A stretch of 23,556 nucleotides of DNA from an uncultured Collinsella sp. (GTDB lineage Bacteria; Actinomycetota; Coriobacteriia; Coriobacteriales; Coriobacteriaceae): positions 1 through 23,556 of the forward strand of contig CALBUZ010000102.1 in NCBI GenBank assembly GCA_937969105.1, given 5' to 3'. The number at the start of each line of letters is the position of its first letter. The stretch's first letter is position 1. Positions 14,511 to 22,678 of the stretch are shown here, one piece after another. The position numbers were made by a program, and so were the translations under genes. Under the pieces are notes generated by a model that saw nothing but the letters and a program-made list of their open reading frames with translations, did not search any database and was not told where the DNA came from.

Positions 14511-14558
14511 CTTTACTCACGTAAAGCCCGTTGTACCCGATATGCAAAAACGTTTTTG
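14511..14558. promoter_or_regulatory. Two palindromes upstream of pckA
   Basis: CTTTAC-TCAC-GTAAAG (14511-14526) and the fully self-complementary GCAAAAACGTTTTTGC (14543-14558) lie 42 and 74 bases upstream of the pckA start. Their spacing and symmetry suggest operator sites for dimeric regulators, for example in carbon control. The binding protein is unknown. Confidence 0.45.
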
Positions 14559-14615
14559 CGGCAACGACGAAGCACCCGCTCAACGGTCAAAAATCGCACG
14601 CAAGCGGCCTAGTCA

Positions 14616-14713
14616 TTAGGGACGTTCTTAAACGACTAGTCGTTGGGGACACTCTTGAACAGGCAACAGCCAAGGAGTGTCCCCCTGTGCCGGCACATAA
14701 GGAACGTCCCTAA
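14616..14713. repeat. Nested long inverted repeat
   Basis: The outer arms TTAGGGACGTTC (14616-14627) and GAACGTCCCTAA (14702-14713) are a perfect 12-bp match. The inner arms GGGGACACTCTTG (14645-14657) and CAAGGAGTGTCCCC (14671-14684) match with one bulged base. It could fold into a two-tier hairpin of about 100 bases. It is located between the divergent pckA and flippase genes and has no T-run. Confidence 0.8.
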
Positions 14714-14805
14714 GTGCCGACTACCGCACGTTTACCGACAAATTACAGCCGCCCGCCGAAATTATTGAACAACCTGCTCAAAAACACGAATGACACCACC
14801 GCGAC

Positions 14806-14811
14806 TATACT
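14806..14811 (+). promoter_or_regulatory. Candidate -10 box of the flippase gene
   Basis: TATACT lies 27 bases before the TTG start. No convincing -35 box is found at the expected distance, so this is only a partial promoter call. Confidence 0.35.
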
Positions 14812-14838
14812 AGAGCGCAGTAAGAGAAAGGAACCGCC

Positions 14839-16413
14839 TTGAGTATCACGCCCCTCGATAGCATCCGCCGCGCCATCGCCCGCCGCAATGGCGTCGCCGA
14901 CCCCACCGTATTGGGCGGGGCGCACGGACAGGGCGGACGCATCGAGAACGGCCTGTTCCCCGCATCGCACACCGCCGAGGAGCTCGCGCGCATCCAAGAG
15001 CTAAGCCAGCGTAACGCCGGCGGTCCCGACAGCAGCCAGGCCACACGCCGTCGCCGCGAGCGCGATCGCCAACCCGGCCCCATCCACCGCATGGTCAATG
15101 CCTGGTGGAACCGCCTGCTCGGAGCCGTCTACGGCGGCGGCTTCTCCACGCAAGAAGCCGAGTACGAAGATCACGCCACCCGTCGCGACTACCTTTGGAA
15201 TACCCTGGGCACCGCCGTATGGGGCATGGCGTTTCCGCTGCTCACCATTGTGTCGACGCAGCTCGTTGGCGCCGAGGAAGCCGGCAAGTTCTCCATCGCC
15301 TTTGTCACCGGCACGCTCATCATGATCGCGTGCAACTACGGCGTGCGCAACTTTCAGGTCTCGGACATCGACGAAAAGACGTCCTTTGCCTCCTACCAGC
15401 TCAACCGCTGGCTTTGCGGAGCGCTCGCGCTGGCATGCGGCCTGGTATACAGCAACGCCCGCGGCTACGATGCGCAGATGGCCACGATCGGCCTGGGCGT
15501 CTACCTCTATAAGGTGATCGACGGCATCGCCGACGTGTACGAGGGCCGCCTGCAGCAGGCCGACAAGCTCTATTTGGCCGGCATGAGCCAAACGTTGCGT
15601 TCCGCCGGCGTCATCGCGGTCTTTAGCGTGGCACTGTTCCTCACGCGCAGCATGCCCATCGCGGCCATGGCCATGGGTGTCACCGCCATTGCCTCGCTCG
15701 TGCTGGTCACCGCCCCGCTCGCCCTGCTCGAGACCGAAAAATCACGCCGCATGAGCCTGCGCGAGGCTGGCCACCTGTTTATCCAGTGCGCCCCGCTCTT
15801 TGGCGCGCTGTTCCTGTTTAACCTCATCGAGAGCATGCCAAAGTTTGTGATGGAAGGCACACTGGCCTACAAGTATCAGCTGTACTTTAATGCCCTGTTC
15901 TTTCCGGCGCAGGCCATTTTGTTGAGCATTGGATTTATCTATAAACCGCAGCTCCTGCGTCTATCGAGCATTTGGGCGAATCCGCGCAAGCGTCGCCGCT
16001 TTGACCTGATTATTGTTGCCGTTATGGCACTGATCGTGGTCATTATCGGAGCGTGCGCCGCATTTATGGCAGGCCCCGGCATTCCCCTCATGAGCTTTAT
16101 GTACGGCCTCAACTTTGAGCGCTATCGAACGCTTGCACTGCTAATGGTTGTCGCCGGCGGCGCCACCGCTGCCATCGACTTTATCTACGCCATCATCACG
16201 GTGTTGCGCCACGCCGGCGACGTCACCAAGATCTACCTGATCTGCTTCGCCGTAAGCGTGGTGCTGCCGGTGATCCTGATTAAGCTGCTGGGTCTGATGG
16301 GCGCTGTGGTGAGCTACCTAGCCATCATGGCCCTACTCCTGGTGCTACTGATTATCGAGTACGCCCACATCCGCCAACGCATCGAACGCGACCGCAACCC
16401 ATACGGCGCCTAA
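14839..16413 (+). CDS. Polysaccharide flippase-like membrane protein (MOP superfamily)
   Basis: 524 residues, TTG start with AAAGGA six bases upstream. The first ~115 residues are hydrophilic and arginine-rich (ATRRRRERDRQPG). Then follow about twelve hydrophobic segments from residue ~120 to ~510, in a pattern typical of Wzx/RfbX-like lipopolysaccharide or teichoic acid flippases. Such proteins move lipid-linked sugars across the cytoplasmic membrane. The segment YLWNTLGTAVWGMAFPLLTI at the first helix resembles the usual flippase opening. The long cytoplasmic N-terminal extension is unusual for the family. No glycosyltransferase is adjacent, so the cargo is unknown; the transferase at 7057-8256 is the only other envelope-glycan gene here. 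Confidence 0.8.
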   Translation: MSITPLDSIRRAIARRNGVADPTVLGGAHGQGGRIENGLFPASHTAEELARIQELSQRNAGGPDSSQATRRRRERDRQPGPIHRMVNAWWNRLLGAVYGGGFSTQEAEYEDHATRRDYLWNTLGTAVWGMAFPLLTIVSTQLVGAEEAGKFSIAFVTGTLIMIACNYGVRNFQVSDIDEKTSFASYQLNRWLCGALALACGLVYSNARGYDAQMATIGLGVYLYKVIDGIADVYEGRLQQADKLYLAGMSQTLRSAGVIAVFSVALFLTRSMPIAAMAMGVTAIASLVLVTAPLALLETEKSRRMSLREAGHLFIQCAPLFGALFLFNLIESMPKFVMEGTLAYKYQLYFNALFFPAQAILLSIGFIYKPQLLRLSSIWANPRKRRRFDLIIVAVMALIVVIIGACAAFMAGPGIPLMSFMYGLNFERYRTLALLMVVAGGATAAIDFIYAIITVLRHAGDVTKIYLICFAVSVVLPVILIKLLGLMGAVVSYLAIMALLLVLLIIEYAHIRQRIERDRNPYGA

Positions 16414-16450
16414 TTAGCTGCCCCCGGTACCGGAATTTGCGATGGAATCA

Positions 16451-16632
16451 CCCCGGCTGGGGCCTCGTTGCGGACGATTTGCGACACGCAGAACTAAGTG
16501 AGTAGACTTTTGCCGAATCTCTGACCACACCGGCAAAGCACAAGCCTATGACCTGCGGTTTTGTTGAAGCAAGCATGTTGGGTGCTCGGCATTTCCAAAA
16601 AAGTCTACTCACTTAGCCAGCGGGCAGCCAAA
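16451..16632 (+). repeat. MITE-like repeat, copy 1
   Basis: A 123-bp element (16494-16616) with perfect 18-bp terminal inverted repeats CTAAGTGAGTAGACTTTT and AAAAGTCTACTCACTTAG. It lies within a longer conserved block that begins CCCCGGCTGGGG (16451) and ends CAGCCAAA (16632). A second copy with identical spacing is at 19544-19726 in the same orientation. It encodes nothing recognisable. Confidence 0.9.
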
Positions 16633-16721
16633 TGATTATTTAATCCCCGTCCCAGAAAAATCATTTGATGGGCAGAAGGGCAAAAGTAGTCAAAAAAGCC
16701 CCGTCCCAAATTAGCTACCCT
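16629..16721 (-). repeat. Dispersed GGGACGGGG hairpin repeat, copy B
   Basis: Reverse-orientation copy of the element at 5491-5574. A hairpin with arms 16629-16640 and 16656-16667 (11 of 12 paired) surrounds TAATCCCCGTCCCAG, followed by CAAAAGTAGTCAAAAAAG and CCCCGTCCCAAA. The end CCCGTCCCAAATTAGCTACC recurs at 19802-19821. It overlaps the end of the MITE-like repeat and lies past the phosphoesterase stop. Confidence 0.8.
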
Positions 16722-16729
16722 TTGCGCCG

Positions 16730-17569
16730 TTATTCCCCGGGGCGAATATTCGCGTAGAACTCCGCACCATCATCCAGGCGCAGGATGCCCACGCGGCCGA
16801 ACTCCGACCCGGTGGCGGCGGCGCAGTCGATGTCGATGCGGTCGGGCACGCCGGCGGTGTCCTCGCCGCCCAGGCGCACAATCTGCCCGCGCCCCGACTC
16901 CTCATCGAGTCCCGCCAGACCGCCCACCTCGCAATAACGCCCAAGCGACACCGTGGGCGTGTGGCCGCTCACCACGACCGGGCCCTTGCCCTCGGCAGAG
17001 AGCAGCCCCGTCGGCGAATCCCAATAGCCGTGACGAATCCACAGCAAGTCATCGGACGACTGCACGGCAAGCATCTGCTTCAACAGTTCGCGATCGGCAT
17101 CCACCGCTCCCGCACCATCGGCACAATCAACCCCATGTTCAAGCAAAAACGCCCGCGCCGCCTCGGTCTGGATACCGGCATGCACCAGCAGGTACGGACG
17201 CTCGTCAGTCTCGGCCACCGCATAGAGCGGCAGCGTCGCCATCCAACGCACGAGCTCCTCGTACGCCTCAAACTCCATATCGTTGAGCTGCTGACGAGTA
17301 GTCCAACCGCCGTTGATATCCCAGGTCTCGGCATCGAGCGGATCTTGGCCAATGATGGCATCGAGCATGATCTGCTCGTGATTGCCCTTGAGCACGCGAG
17401 TGTTGGGTAGCGAGCGCACGAGCTTAATAACGCCAACCGGATCGGGCCCGCGATCGATCATGTCGCCCAGCACGTACAGCGTATCGTCGGACGCCAGCGA
17501 AATCTTGGACAGGGCCTCGTCAAGCGCACGCACGTGCCCGTGAGCATCGGATGTCACATAGATCGCCAT
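16730..17569 (-). CDS. PPP-family metallophosphoesterase
   Basis: 279 residues with the full metallophosphatase signature: SDAHGH (residues 7-12, D-x-H), GDMIDRGPD (35-43), GNHE (61-64), LLVHAGIQ near 129 and SGHTPT near 195. The order and spacing match bacterial Ser/Thr phosphatases and diadenosine tetraphosphatases of the PPP group, which use two metal ions; the physiological substrate cannot be told. It is cytoplasmic, with no signal peptide. ATG 17569 has GAGG six bases upstream. It is divergent from the antiporter gene, and both lie between the two MITE-like repeats. Confidence 0.92.
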   Translation of the reverse strand: MAIYVTSDAHGHVRALDEALSKISLASDDTLYVLGDMIDRGPDPVGVIKLVRSLPNTRVLKGNHEQIMLDAIIGQDPLDAETWDINGGWTTRQQLNDMEFEAYEELVRWMATLPLYAVAETDERPYLLVHAGIQTEAARAFLLEHGVDCADGAGAVDADRELLKQMLAVQSSDDLLWIRHGYWDSPTGLLSAEGKGPVVVSGHTPTVSLGRYCEVGGLAGLDEESGRGQIVRLGGEDTAGVPDRIDIDCAAATGSEFGRVGILRLDDGAEFYANIRPGE

Positions 17570-17894
17570 GGAACGCCTCTCTTTGCATTGCGGCCGAAGC
17601 CCTGAGTCGCAACTAAAACTTCAAGTTGAACTTAAACGTTACCCATTGTACTCCGTTGCAATAAAGCTGGAAAGGGTTGCATACCGTCAACGGTCGCCAG
17701 CGCACGCCTGCCAACCCGCACCGCTCGCGCCACGCCGCCATGCCCAGCGCCCCAACCAGCGCCGCCCGCGCCTCCGCTTCGTGTCGAAAATGCGCGTGCC
17801 CGCAATCCAGACCCATAAACCCACCATCTTTGGGTACAAATAACCGCAGACAACTGACCGTGCCACGCCAACCACCCAGGAGCGGACACTATCC
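17570..17894. other. Divergent intergenic region between phosphoesterase and antiporter genes
   Basis: 325 bases without a supported gene. The phosphoesterase side has a possible promoter on the minus strand, with -35 TTTCCA (17668-17673) and -10 TACAAT (17645-17650) spaced by 17. The antiporter side shows AGGAG about 12 bases before its ATG and no clear promoter. A minus-strand open frame of 67 codons (17613-17816) has GC-rich codons but no family resemblance. Confidence 0.4.
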
Positions 17895-19496
17895 ATGAAC
17901 CAGATCCTTCTCTTTATCGGCCTCGTCATTATTCTGTGCCTGACCATCAAACCCGTCGGCAAAAAGCTTCCCTTCCCCACCCTGCTCATCTTTATCGCGC
18001 TGGGCATGCTGCTGGGCGTCAACGGCCCGGCGCACATCGACTTTAGCGACTATGCGCTCACCGAAACCGTCTGCAGCACGGCGCTGCTGTTCATCATGTT
18101 CTACGGCGGCTTTAACACCAACATCGACCGCGCCAAACCTGTCGCCGTGCCCGCGATACTGCTGAGCACGCTCGGCGTCATCGTCACCGCTGGCATCACC
18201 GGCGTGTTCGCGCACTTTATACTGGGCTTCGACTGGATCGGCGGTCTGCTGCTGGGCTCGGTCGTGGCGTCGACCGATGCGGCCAGCGTCTTCAGCGTAC
18301 TGCGCGAGCACAGCCTGTCGCTGAGAGGTGGCACCGACTCGCTGCTCGAGGTCGAATCGGGCTCCAACGACCCCGTCGCCTACATGCTCACCGCGGTGCT
18401 CGCGACCCTCGCGGCGGGCGGCGACGTTAACATCCCCGTGCTGCTGGCCAAGCAAATCATCCTAGGCGTGGGCCTGGGCATTGTCATCGGCTGGGCATCG
18501 GGCCGCCTGATCGAGCGCGCGCATGCAACAGCCGAAGGCGCGCAGACCATCTTCTTGTTCGCCGTGGCCATCGTCGCCTACGCGCTGCCGAGCTACCTGG
18601 GCGGCAACGGCTTTTTGGCCGTGTACCTTGCCGGCATCGTGCTAGGCGCGAGCGACATCACCGGCAAGGTCGAGCTGGCGCACTTCTTCGACACCCTCAC
18701 CGAGATGGCCGAGATGACCATCTTCTTTTTGCTCGGCCTGCTCGTGACGCCCGCCCGCCTGCCGCAAATGCTGCTGCCGGGCCTGGCACTCATGGCGTTT
18801 ATGCTCTTCGTGAGCCGCCCCATCGCCGTGGGCATGCTACTGGCGCCCTTTAAGACGAACCCTCGCCAGGTTGCGCTCGTAAGCTGGGCGGGCCTGCGCG
18901 GCGCAGCTTCGGTCGTCTTTAGCCTCTTTGCCGTGGTGGCCGGTGTTCCCGGTGGGCACGACCTGTTTGACCTGGTCTTTGTGATTGCCGTGTCGAGCAT
19001 TGTGGTGCAGGGTTCGCTGCTGCCGGCGGTGGCGAAGAAACTCGATATGATCGATGCAGAAGGCGATGTGCGCCGCACCTTTAACGACTACCGCGACGAG
19101 GACGGCATGTCGTTCGTTAAGCTCAAGGTGGGCGCGGGTCATCCGTTTGCGGGTCGCTCACTCGCCGATATTGGCAGCGCTACAAACATGCTCGTGGTCC
19201 TGGTGCTGCGCGACGGCGCGCACCCGGTGTTACCCAATGGCGACACCGTGATTGAGGAAGGCGACCTGTTGGTGATGGCTGCCCCGACATTTGAAGAGCG
19301 TGCCGAGGTTACGCTGCGCGAGGTCACCGTAACGCCCCACGGTCGCCTGGCCGGCCAGCGCCTGCGCGACGTGCCGCAGGGCAAGCACCCGTTTATCGTC
19401 GTAATGCTCAAGCGTGACGGCCAAACGATCATCCCCGACGGCAACACCCTCATATACGCCGGCGACGAAGCCGTCATCGCCACGCTAGCGTCGTAG
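17895..19496 (+). CDS. CPA1-type K+(Na+)/H+ antiporter with C-terminal RCK_C domains
   Basis: 533 residues. Residues 1-385 form about twelve membrane segments of the NhaP/CvrA type, with STDAASVFSVL (about 125-135) and ESGSNDP (about 154-160), the conserved ion-binding helix containing ND. Residues ~400-533 form a cytosolic regulatory part with two TrkA-C/RCK_C-like units, FVKLKVGAGHPFAGRSLADI and TPHGRLAGQRLRDV, each followed by a LPNGDTVIEEGDLLVM or IPDGNTLIYAGDEAVI strand pair. This matches the K+/H+ antiporter YcgO/CvrA/NhaP2 group, which exports K+ or Na+ in exchange for protons and is gated by ligand binding to RCK_C. It is probably monocistronic. Confidence 0.92.
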   Translation: MNQILLFIGLVIILCLTIKPVGKKLPFPTLLIFIALGMLLGVNGPAHIDFSDYALTETVCSTALLFIMFYGGFNTNIDRAKPVAVPAILLSTLGVIVTAGITGVFAHFILGFDWIGGLLLGSVVASTDAASVFSVLREHSLSLRGGTDSLLEVESGSNDPVAYMLTAVLATLAAGGDVNIPVLLAKQIILGVGLGIVIGWASGRLIERAHATAEGAQTIFLFAVAIVAYALPSYLGGNGFLAVYLAGIVLGASDITGKVELAHFFDTLTEMAEMTIFFLLGLLVTPARLPQMLLPGLALMAFMLFVSRPIAVGMLLAPFKTNPRQVALVSWAGLRGAASVVFSLFAVVAGVPGGHDLFDLVFVIAVSSIVVQGSLLPAVAKKLDMIDAEGDVRRTFNDYRDEDGMSFVKLKVGAGHPFAGRSLADIGSATNMLVVLVLRDGAHPVLPNGDTVIEEGDLLVMAAPTFEERAEVTLREVTVTPHGRLAGQRLRDVPQGKHPFIVVMLKRDGQTIIPDGNTLIYAGDEAVIATLAS

Positions 19497-19543
19497 CGGC
19501 CAGGGATAGCCGTCCCGAATTGGCTACATTTGAGCATCAATCG

Positions 19544-19726
19544 CCCCGGCTGGGGTCTCGTTGCGGACAATTAGTGCCTCTCAAAACTAAGTGAGTAGAC
19601 TTTTGTAGAATCGCCGACCACGTCACCAAAGCACAAGTCTGTGACCTGCGGGTTTGTTGAAGCAAAATTGTCGGGTGCTCAGGATTTCCAATAAAGCCTA
19701 CTCACTTAGTCAGCGTGCAGCCAAAA
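19544..19726 (+). repeat. MITE-like repeat, copy 2
   Basis: A 123-bp core (19587-19709) whose left terminal repeat is identical to copy 1 and whose right terminal repeat differs at two positions. The block again begins CCCCGGCTGGGG, exactly 43 bases before the core, and ends CAGCCAAA. It lies after the antiporter stop. The remaining 19727-19821 includes only the short CCCGTCCCAAATTAGCTACC match. Confidence 0.88.
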
Positions 19727-19821
19727 TAGAACGGTCACGAGCTCATTAGACTCCATTGCGGCTGCCCATCGTGCATTTTCGCGCAGCTGCGGGTACAGAT
19801 GCCCGTCCCAAATTAGCTACC

Positions 19822-20013
19822 CTAGTCATCGTCGACGACAAAATCGCGGAGGTCGAGGCCTTCTCGTTCGGCTCGGGCTAGGAGCTCTTGAGGTGACTCG
19901 TCCTCGATATCTACTACTTCGAGCATGGCGGCCGGAAAGCCCACGCCGGCTGCACTCCCCGCGCGGTCGAGCAGACTCTCGCGCAGTTGGTCTACATCAA
20001 CTTCGATCTCCAT
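19822..20013 (-). CDS. Small acidic protein of 63 residues, unknown function
   Basis: ATG 20013 has GGGAGG seven bases upstream, and the start lies 28 bases after the pglZ stop, so it is likely translated from the same transcript. The protein is strongly acidic with three parts: MEIEVDVDQLRESLLDRAGSA, GVGFPAAMLEVVDIED, and SPQELLARAEREGLDLRDFV ending in DDD. From memory this pattern resembles small gut-bacterial proteins with an N-terminal VEQLREDL-like helix and a C-terminal ELxxxAxxxGxDL motif, whose role is unknown. It could be an accessory of the PglZ system or an unrelated neighbour. Its GC content looks higher than that of pglZ. Confidence 0.65.
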   Translation of the reverse strand: MEIEVDVDQLRESLLDRAGSAAGVGFPAAMLEVVDIEDESPQELLARAEREGLDLRDFVVDDD

Positions 20014-20041
20014 GGTGAAACCTCCCTATTCAGCCCCCCAC

Positions 20042-22663
20042 TTACCATTCACGACCCAGATAAACATGGAAGTGCAGCGTCTGAAGAACACGATCTTCGC
20101 CGCTATCCGCGTTTTTCAGGCAAAGTGCATACTCCGCGCGTTCATCAAGTTCAACGGTTGGACGCACCGTCAGCATTACCTTAAAGCGGCGCGCCCTCGC
20201 ATCGACTTCGGTCAAATCGGCTACGATTCTTGCAATGTCGGTTACGGGGTTTCCGCTGCGATCGGCAACAAACACTTCATAGTTCGCAGGAAGGATCTTG
20301 CCGACCACTACCTCATCTTGCAGAAACTCCAGGAAGAAAGACGTATTCGAGATGGATTCAAGTTGCGTAACGAGGGACAAGCCAACAGGGCTCGATGCGA
20401 CAAAGCCACGCGTTCCGGCGCGCTTATTGCTAAAGGTCAAAACCGGCACACACATCTCCTGCAATGAGATACCGCCATGGACAAAGTTCTCGCCTCCGCC
20501 GGGACGTCGCAAGCGCACGCATTCACGCGGCGAAAAGCCCACGAGGCTACCAGCAGAAGCGGGTAGAGCAACCTTAAGCAGCGTATCGGACTCAGAATCG
20601 CTCGAGGCAACAGCCCAGCGGCGTCCAGCCTCAATGACGTCGCCCGCCACGTCTGCGACACTCGTATGATCATATTCGGTAAGCGGCTCTGCGGTGTACA
20701 GAAACCCGTGATCTGCCGTAATGACGATTCGAGACGACATAAACTCACGCACGATGAGCTTGACCAGCACCGATAACTCGTCAATTGTTTCATCGCAGGC
20801 ATGAAACGCCCTGCGCTCGGTTGCGGCCTTGTCACCAATGGCATCAATGAGATCGTGATAGATATAGACAACGCTCGCGTCTCCTACGACCTTCTTGCGT
20901 TCGGCACGGTCCATCTCGCCGACAAAACGGTCATAGCGAACCGCAACAGCACCCTCATAATGCTCGCCAATCACCTTTTGGCGAGATTCGATAGTATCGA
21001 CGCGCCCCCCATCAACAAGCACGCCAAAGCCCGATCCCCCCTCTCCGCATGCCTCGTAACGCATCGTTCCATGAGGCAACAAGGCAGCCATACCGCATCT
21101 GGTGATCGAAGGAAACACGCCTTGCACGGCGCCAAGCTCGCACCGACCCTTTGTATCGCGCTCAAGACGCTCGGCAAGTTCTGCAGCAACCTCATAGCGC
21201 AAAGCATCAGAAACGATGACCCAAATACGCTTTCCGCGGCGATTCGCGGGCTCAACGTAGCTCAGATCAAAATCAACCTGACGCGGAATACCTTTCACAT
21301 ATCCCTGCAAGCCCAATGCATCGCACGACGCGCTTGCCCAACGGCGAGAGAGCTCCTTAAGAAACCAGCCTTTATACAAAGCTTCCATCGACTCAAAGCA
21401 GGCCCGGAAGTCTTCATCGAGCTCGTACTCCCCCGCTCTAAAGGCACCGGCGAACTCTGTCACCAGCTCACGGTACCAAGCGTCCATGCGATAGAAATCG
21501 CTGGCATAAGAACCCCAAAGGGCCAAAGCCCCCATGCCCGCAAAACCTTCTACATGGTCGCGATAAAAACACTGCATATGAGCTGCAGCCGAAACGCCAC
21601 GATAATAGCAGGCAAGTTCCTCATACCAGAGCGATCCGCGACGAGAGGCGACGACCGACAAAACCTCATCAGCAGCATCCACAGACAGACGCACCCGCTC
21701 AAACAGCATGCGCAGAATGGTGGCATCGATGCAGGGAAAGACGTCGGCTCCTGCAATACAGTCAAGACCAACGTCAGCAAGTATCTTTCCAAGCTCAAGC
21801 TCGCGCTCAACCGCCGTTGTCATACTCAACAGCAATAGACGATTACCGCCACGAACCCAATAATCAACGCATGCGCGGCAGAACGCGGCATGAACAGCCT
21901 GGGAAGAGAAACGTCCCGACAGCGCGTCCAGACATCCACCCGTCATTGACCGCGAGCAGGCGGTGAGCAACACGTGGACCAACAACTCGGGAACACGAGA
22001 TAGCTCGAGCGCGTTCCCGTCAAAACCACACCAATGACGAATGAGCTCGCAGAAATAGCCATTCATCTCATATTCAGCAAGTAGGACAACCACCTGATCA
22101 GCATTGCCCTCGTGCAGGAGTGCCAAATAGCCTGATACGATTGCCGCGGGATCGAGTTCGCTGGCACCCAAGCAGGCAGCCAAAATGCCAAGCTCAAGCT
22201 CATCGACGGTCGCAACAGCGACTTCCCTCGATGAATGTAGCAACTTATTGAGCTTTATAACGTTGCGGCGCTTGGCAAAAAAGGCTTTATGGGACTCAAG
22301 CGCCGCGCGCATCTCATACGAATCAACCGCGCCGATCTCGCGTAGCTGCACGGAAACATAGTCGGCGGCAAACGGGACGCAACGCGCTTCAACATCCGCC
22401 AGCCAATCGCCAGACGGCTCCCCTGCGCAGCGACGATATATGAGCACCTTACGTCCGCCCAAGTCACCATTGAGCTTACGCTTGATAGCAAACCGACCAC
22501 CCTCGCGATCAACGAGAACGCTGACGCCCGGCAACTCCAAATCTGCAAGCACATCCTCAAATTCACCGGACGGATCATGCCATACAACAATGGCGCCCCC
22601 GCAATCGGCGTCCTGACCTGCAAACAAATGCAGCAGCTCGGATGTAATATCTGCAAGCTTCAT
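20042..22663 (-). CDS. pglZ: PglZ type A, BREX-like defence phosphatase-fold protein
   Basis: 873 residues, in the usual size range of BREX type 1 PglZ. The N-terminus IVVWHDPSGEFEDVLADLEL, followed by a strand resembling GRFAIKRKLNGDLGGRKVLIY, fits the PglZ type A pattern. The alkaline-phosphatase-like core shows IWVIVSDALRYEVAAELAER (metal and active-site region, about residue 480), then GVFPSITRCGMAALLP, a VVYIYHDLIDAIGD stretch, and VITADHGFLYT (about residue 650). GGENFVHGGISLQEMCVPVL near residue 720 is typical of the C-terminal end of the domain. ATG 22663 with GAGAG upstream lies 15 bases after the helicase stop. The gene is more AT-rich than the core genes. PglZ is essential in BREX phage defence, although its biochemical role is unsettled. 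Confidence 0.93.
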   Translation of the reverse strand: MKLADITSELLHLFAGQDADCGGAIVVWHDPSGEFEDVLADLELPGVSVLVDREGGRFAIKRKLNGDLGGRKVLIYRRCAGEPSGDWLADVEARCVPFAADYVSVQLREIGAVDSYEMRAALESHKAFFAKRRNVIKLNKLLHSSREVAVATVDELELGILAACLGASELDPAAIVSGYLALLHEGNADQVVVLLAEYEMNGYFCELIRHWCGFDGNALELSRVPELLVHVLLTACSRSMTGGCLDALSGRFSSQAVHAAFCRACVDYWVRGGNRLLLLSMTTAVERELELGKILADVGLDCIAGADVFPCIDATILRMLFERVRLSVDAADEVLSVVASRRGSLWYEELACYYRGVSAAAHMQCFYRDHVEGFAGMGALALWGSYASDFYRMDAWYRELVTEFAGAFRAGEYELDEDFRACFESMEALYKGWFLKELSRRWASASCDALGLQGYVKGIPRQVDFDLSYVEPANRRGKRIWVIVSDALRYEVAAELAERLERDTKGRCELGAVQGVFPSITRCGMAALLPHGTMRYEACGEGGSGFGVLVDGGRVDTIESRQKVIGEHYEGAVAVRYDRFVGEMDRAERKKVVGDASVVYIYHDLIDAIGDKAATERRAFHACDETIDELSVLVKLIVREFMSSRIVITADHGFLYTAEPLTEYDHTSVADVAGDVIEAGRRWAVASSDSESDTLLKVALPASAGSLVGFSPRECVRLRRPGGGENFVHGGISLQEMCVPVLTFSNKRAGTRGFVASSPVGLSLVTQLESISNTSFFLEFLQDEVVVGKILPANYEVFVADRSGNPVTDIARIVADLTEVDARARRFKVMLTVRPTVELDERAEYALCLKNADSGEDRVLQTLHFHVYLGREW

Positions 22664-22678
22664 GGCAAACTCTCAAAA

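Noticed and set aside
17613..17816. 67-codon minus-strand frame upstream of the phosphoesterase
   Set aside because: Codon use looks coding-like, but there is only a weak GGTGG site, no family resemblance, and it overlaps the best promoter candidate for the phosphoesterase.
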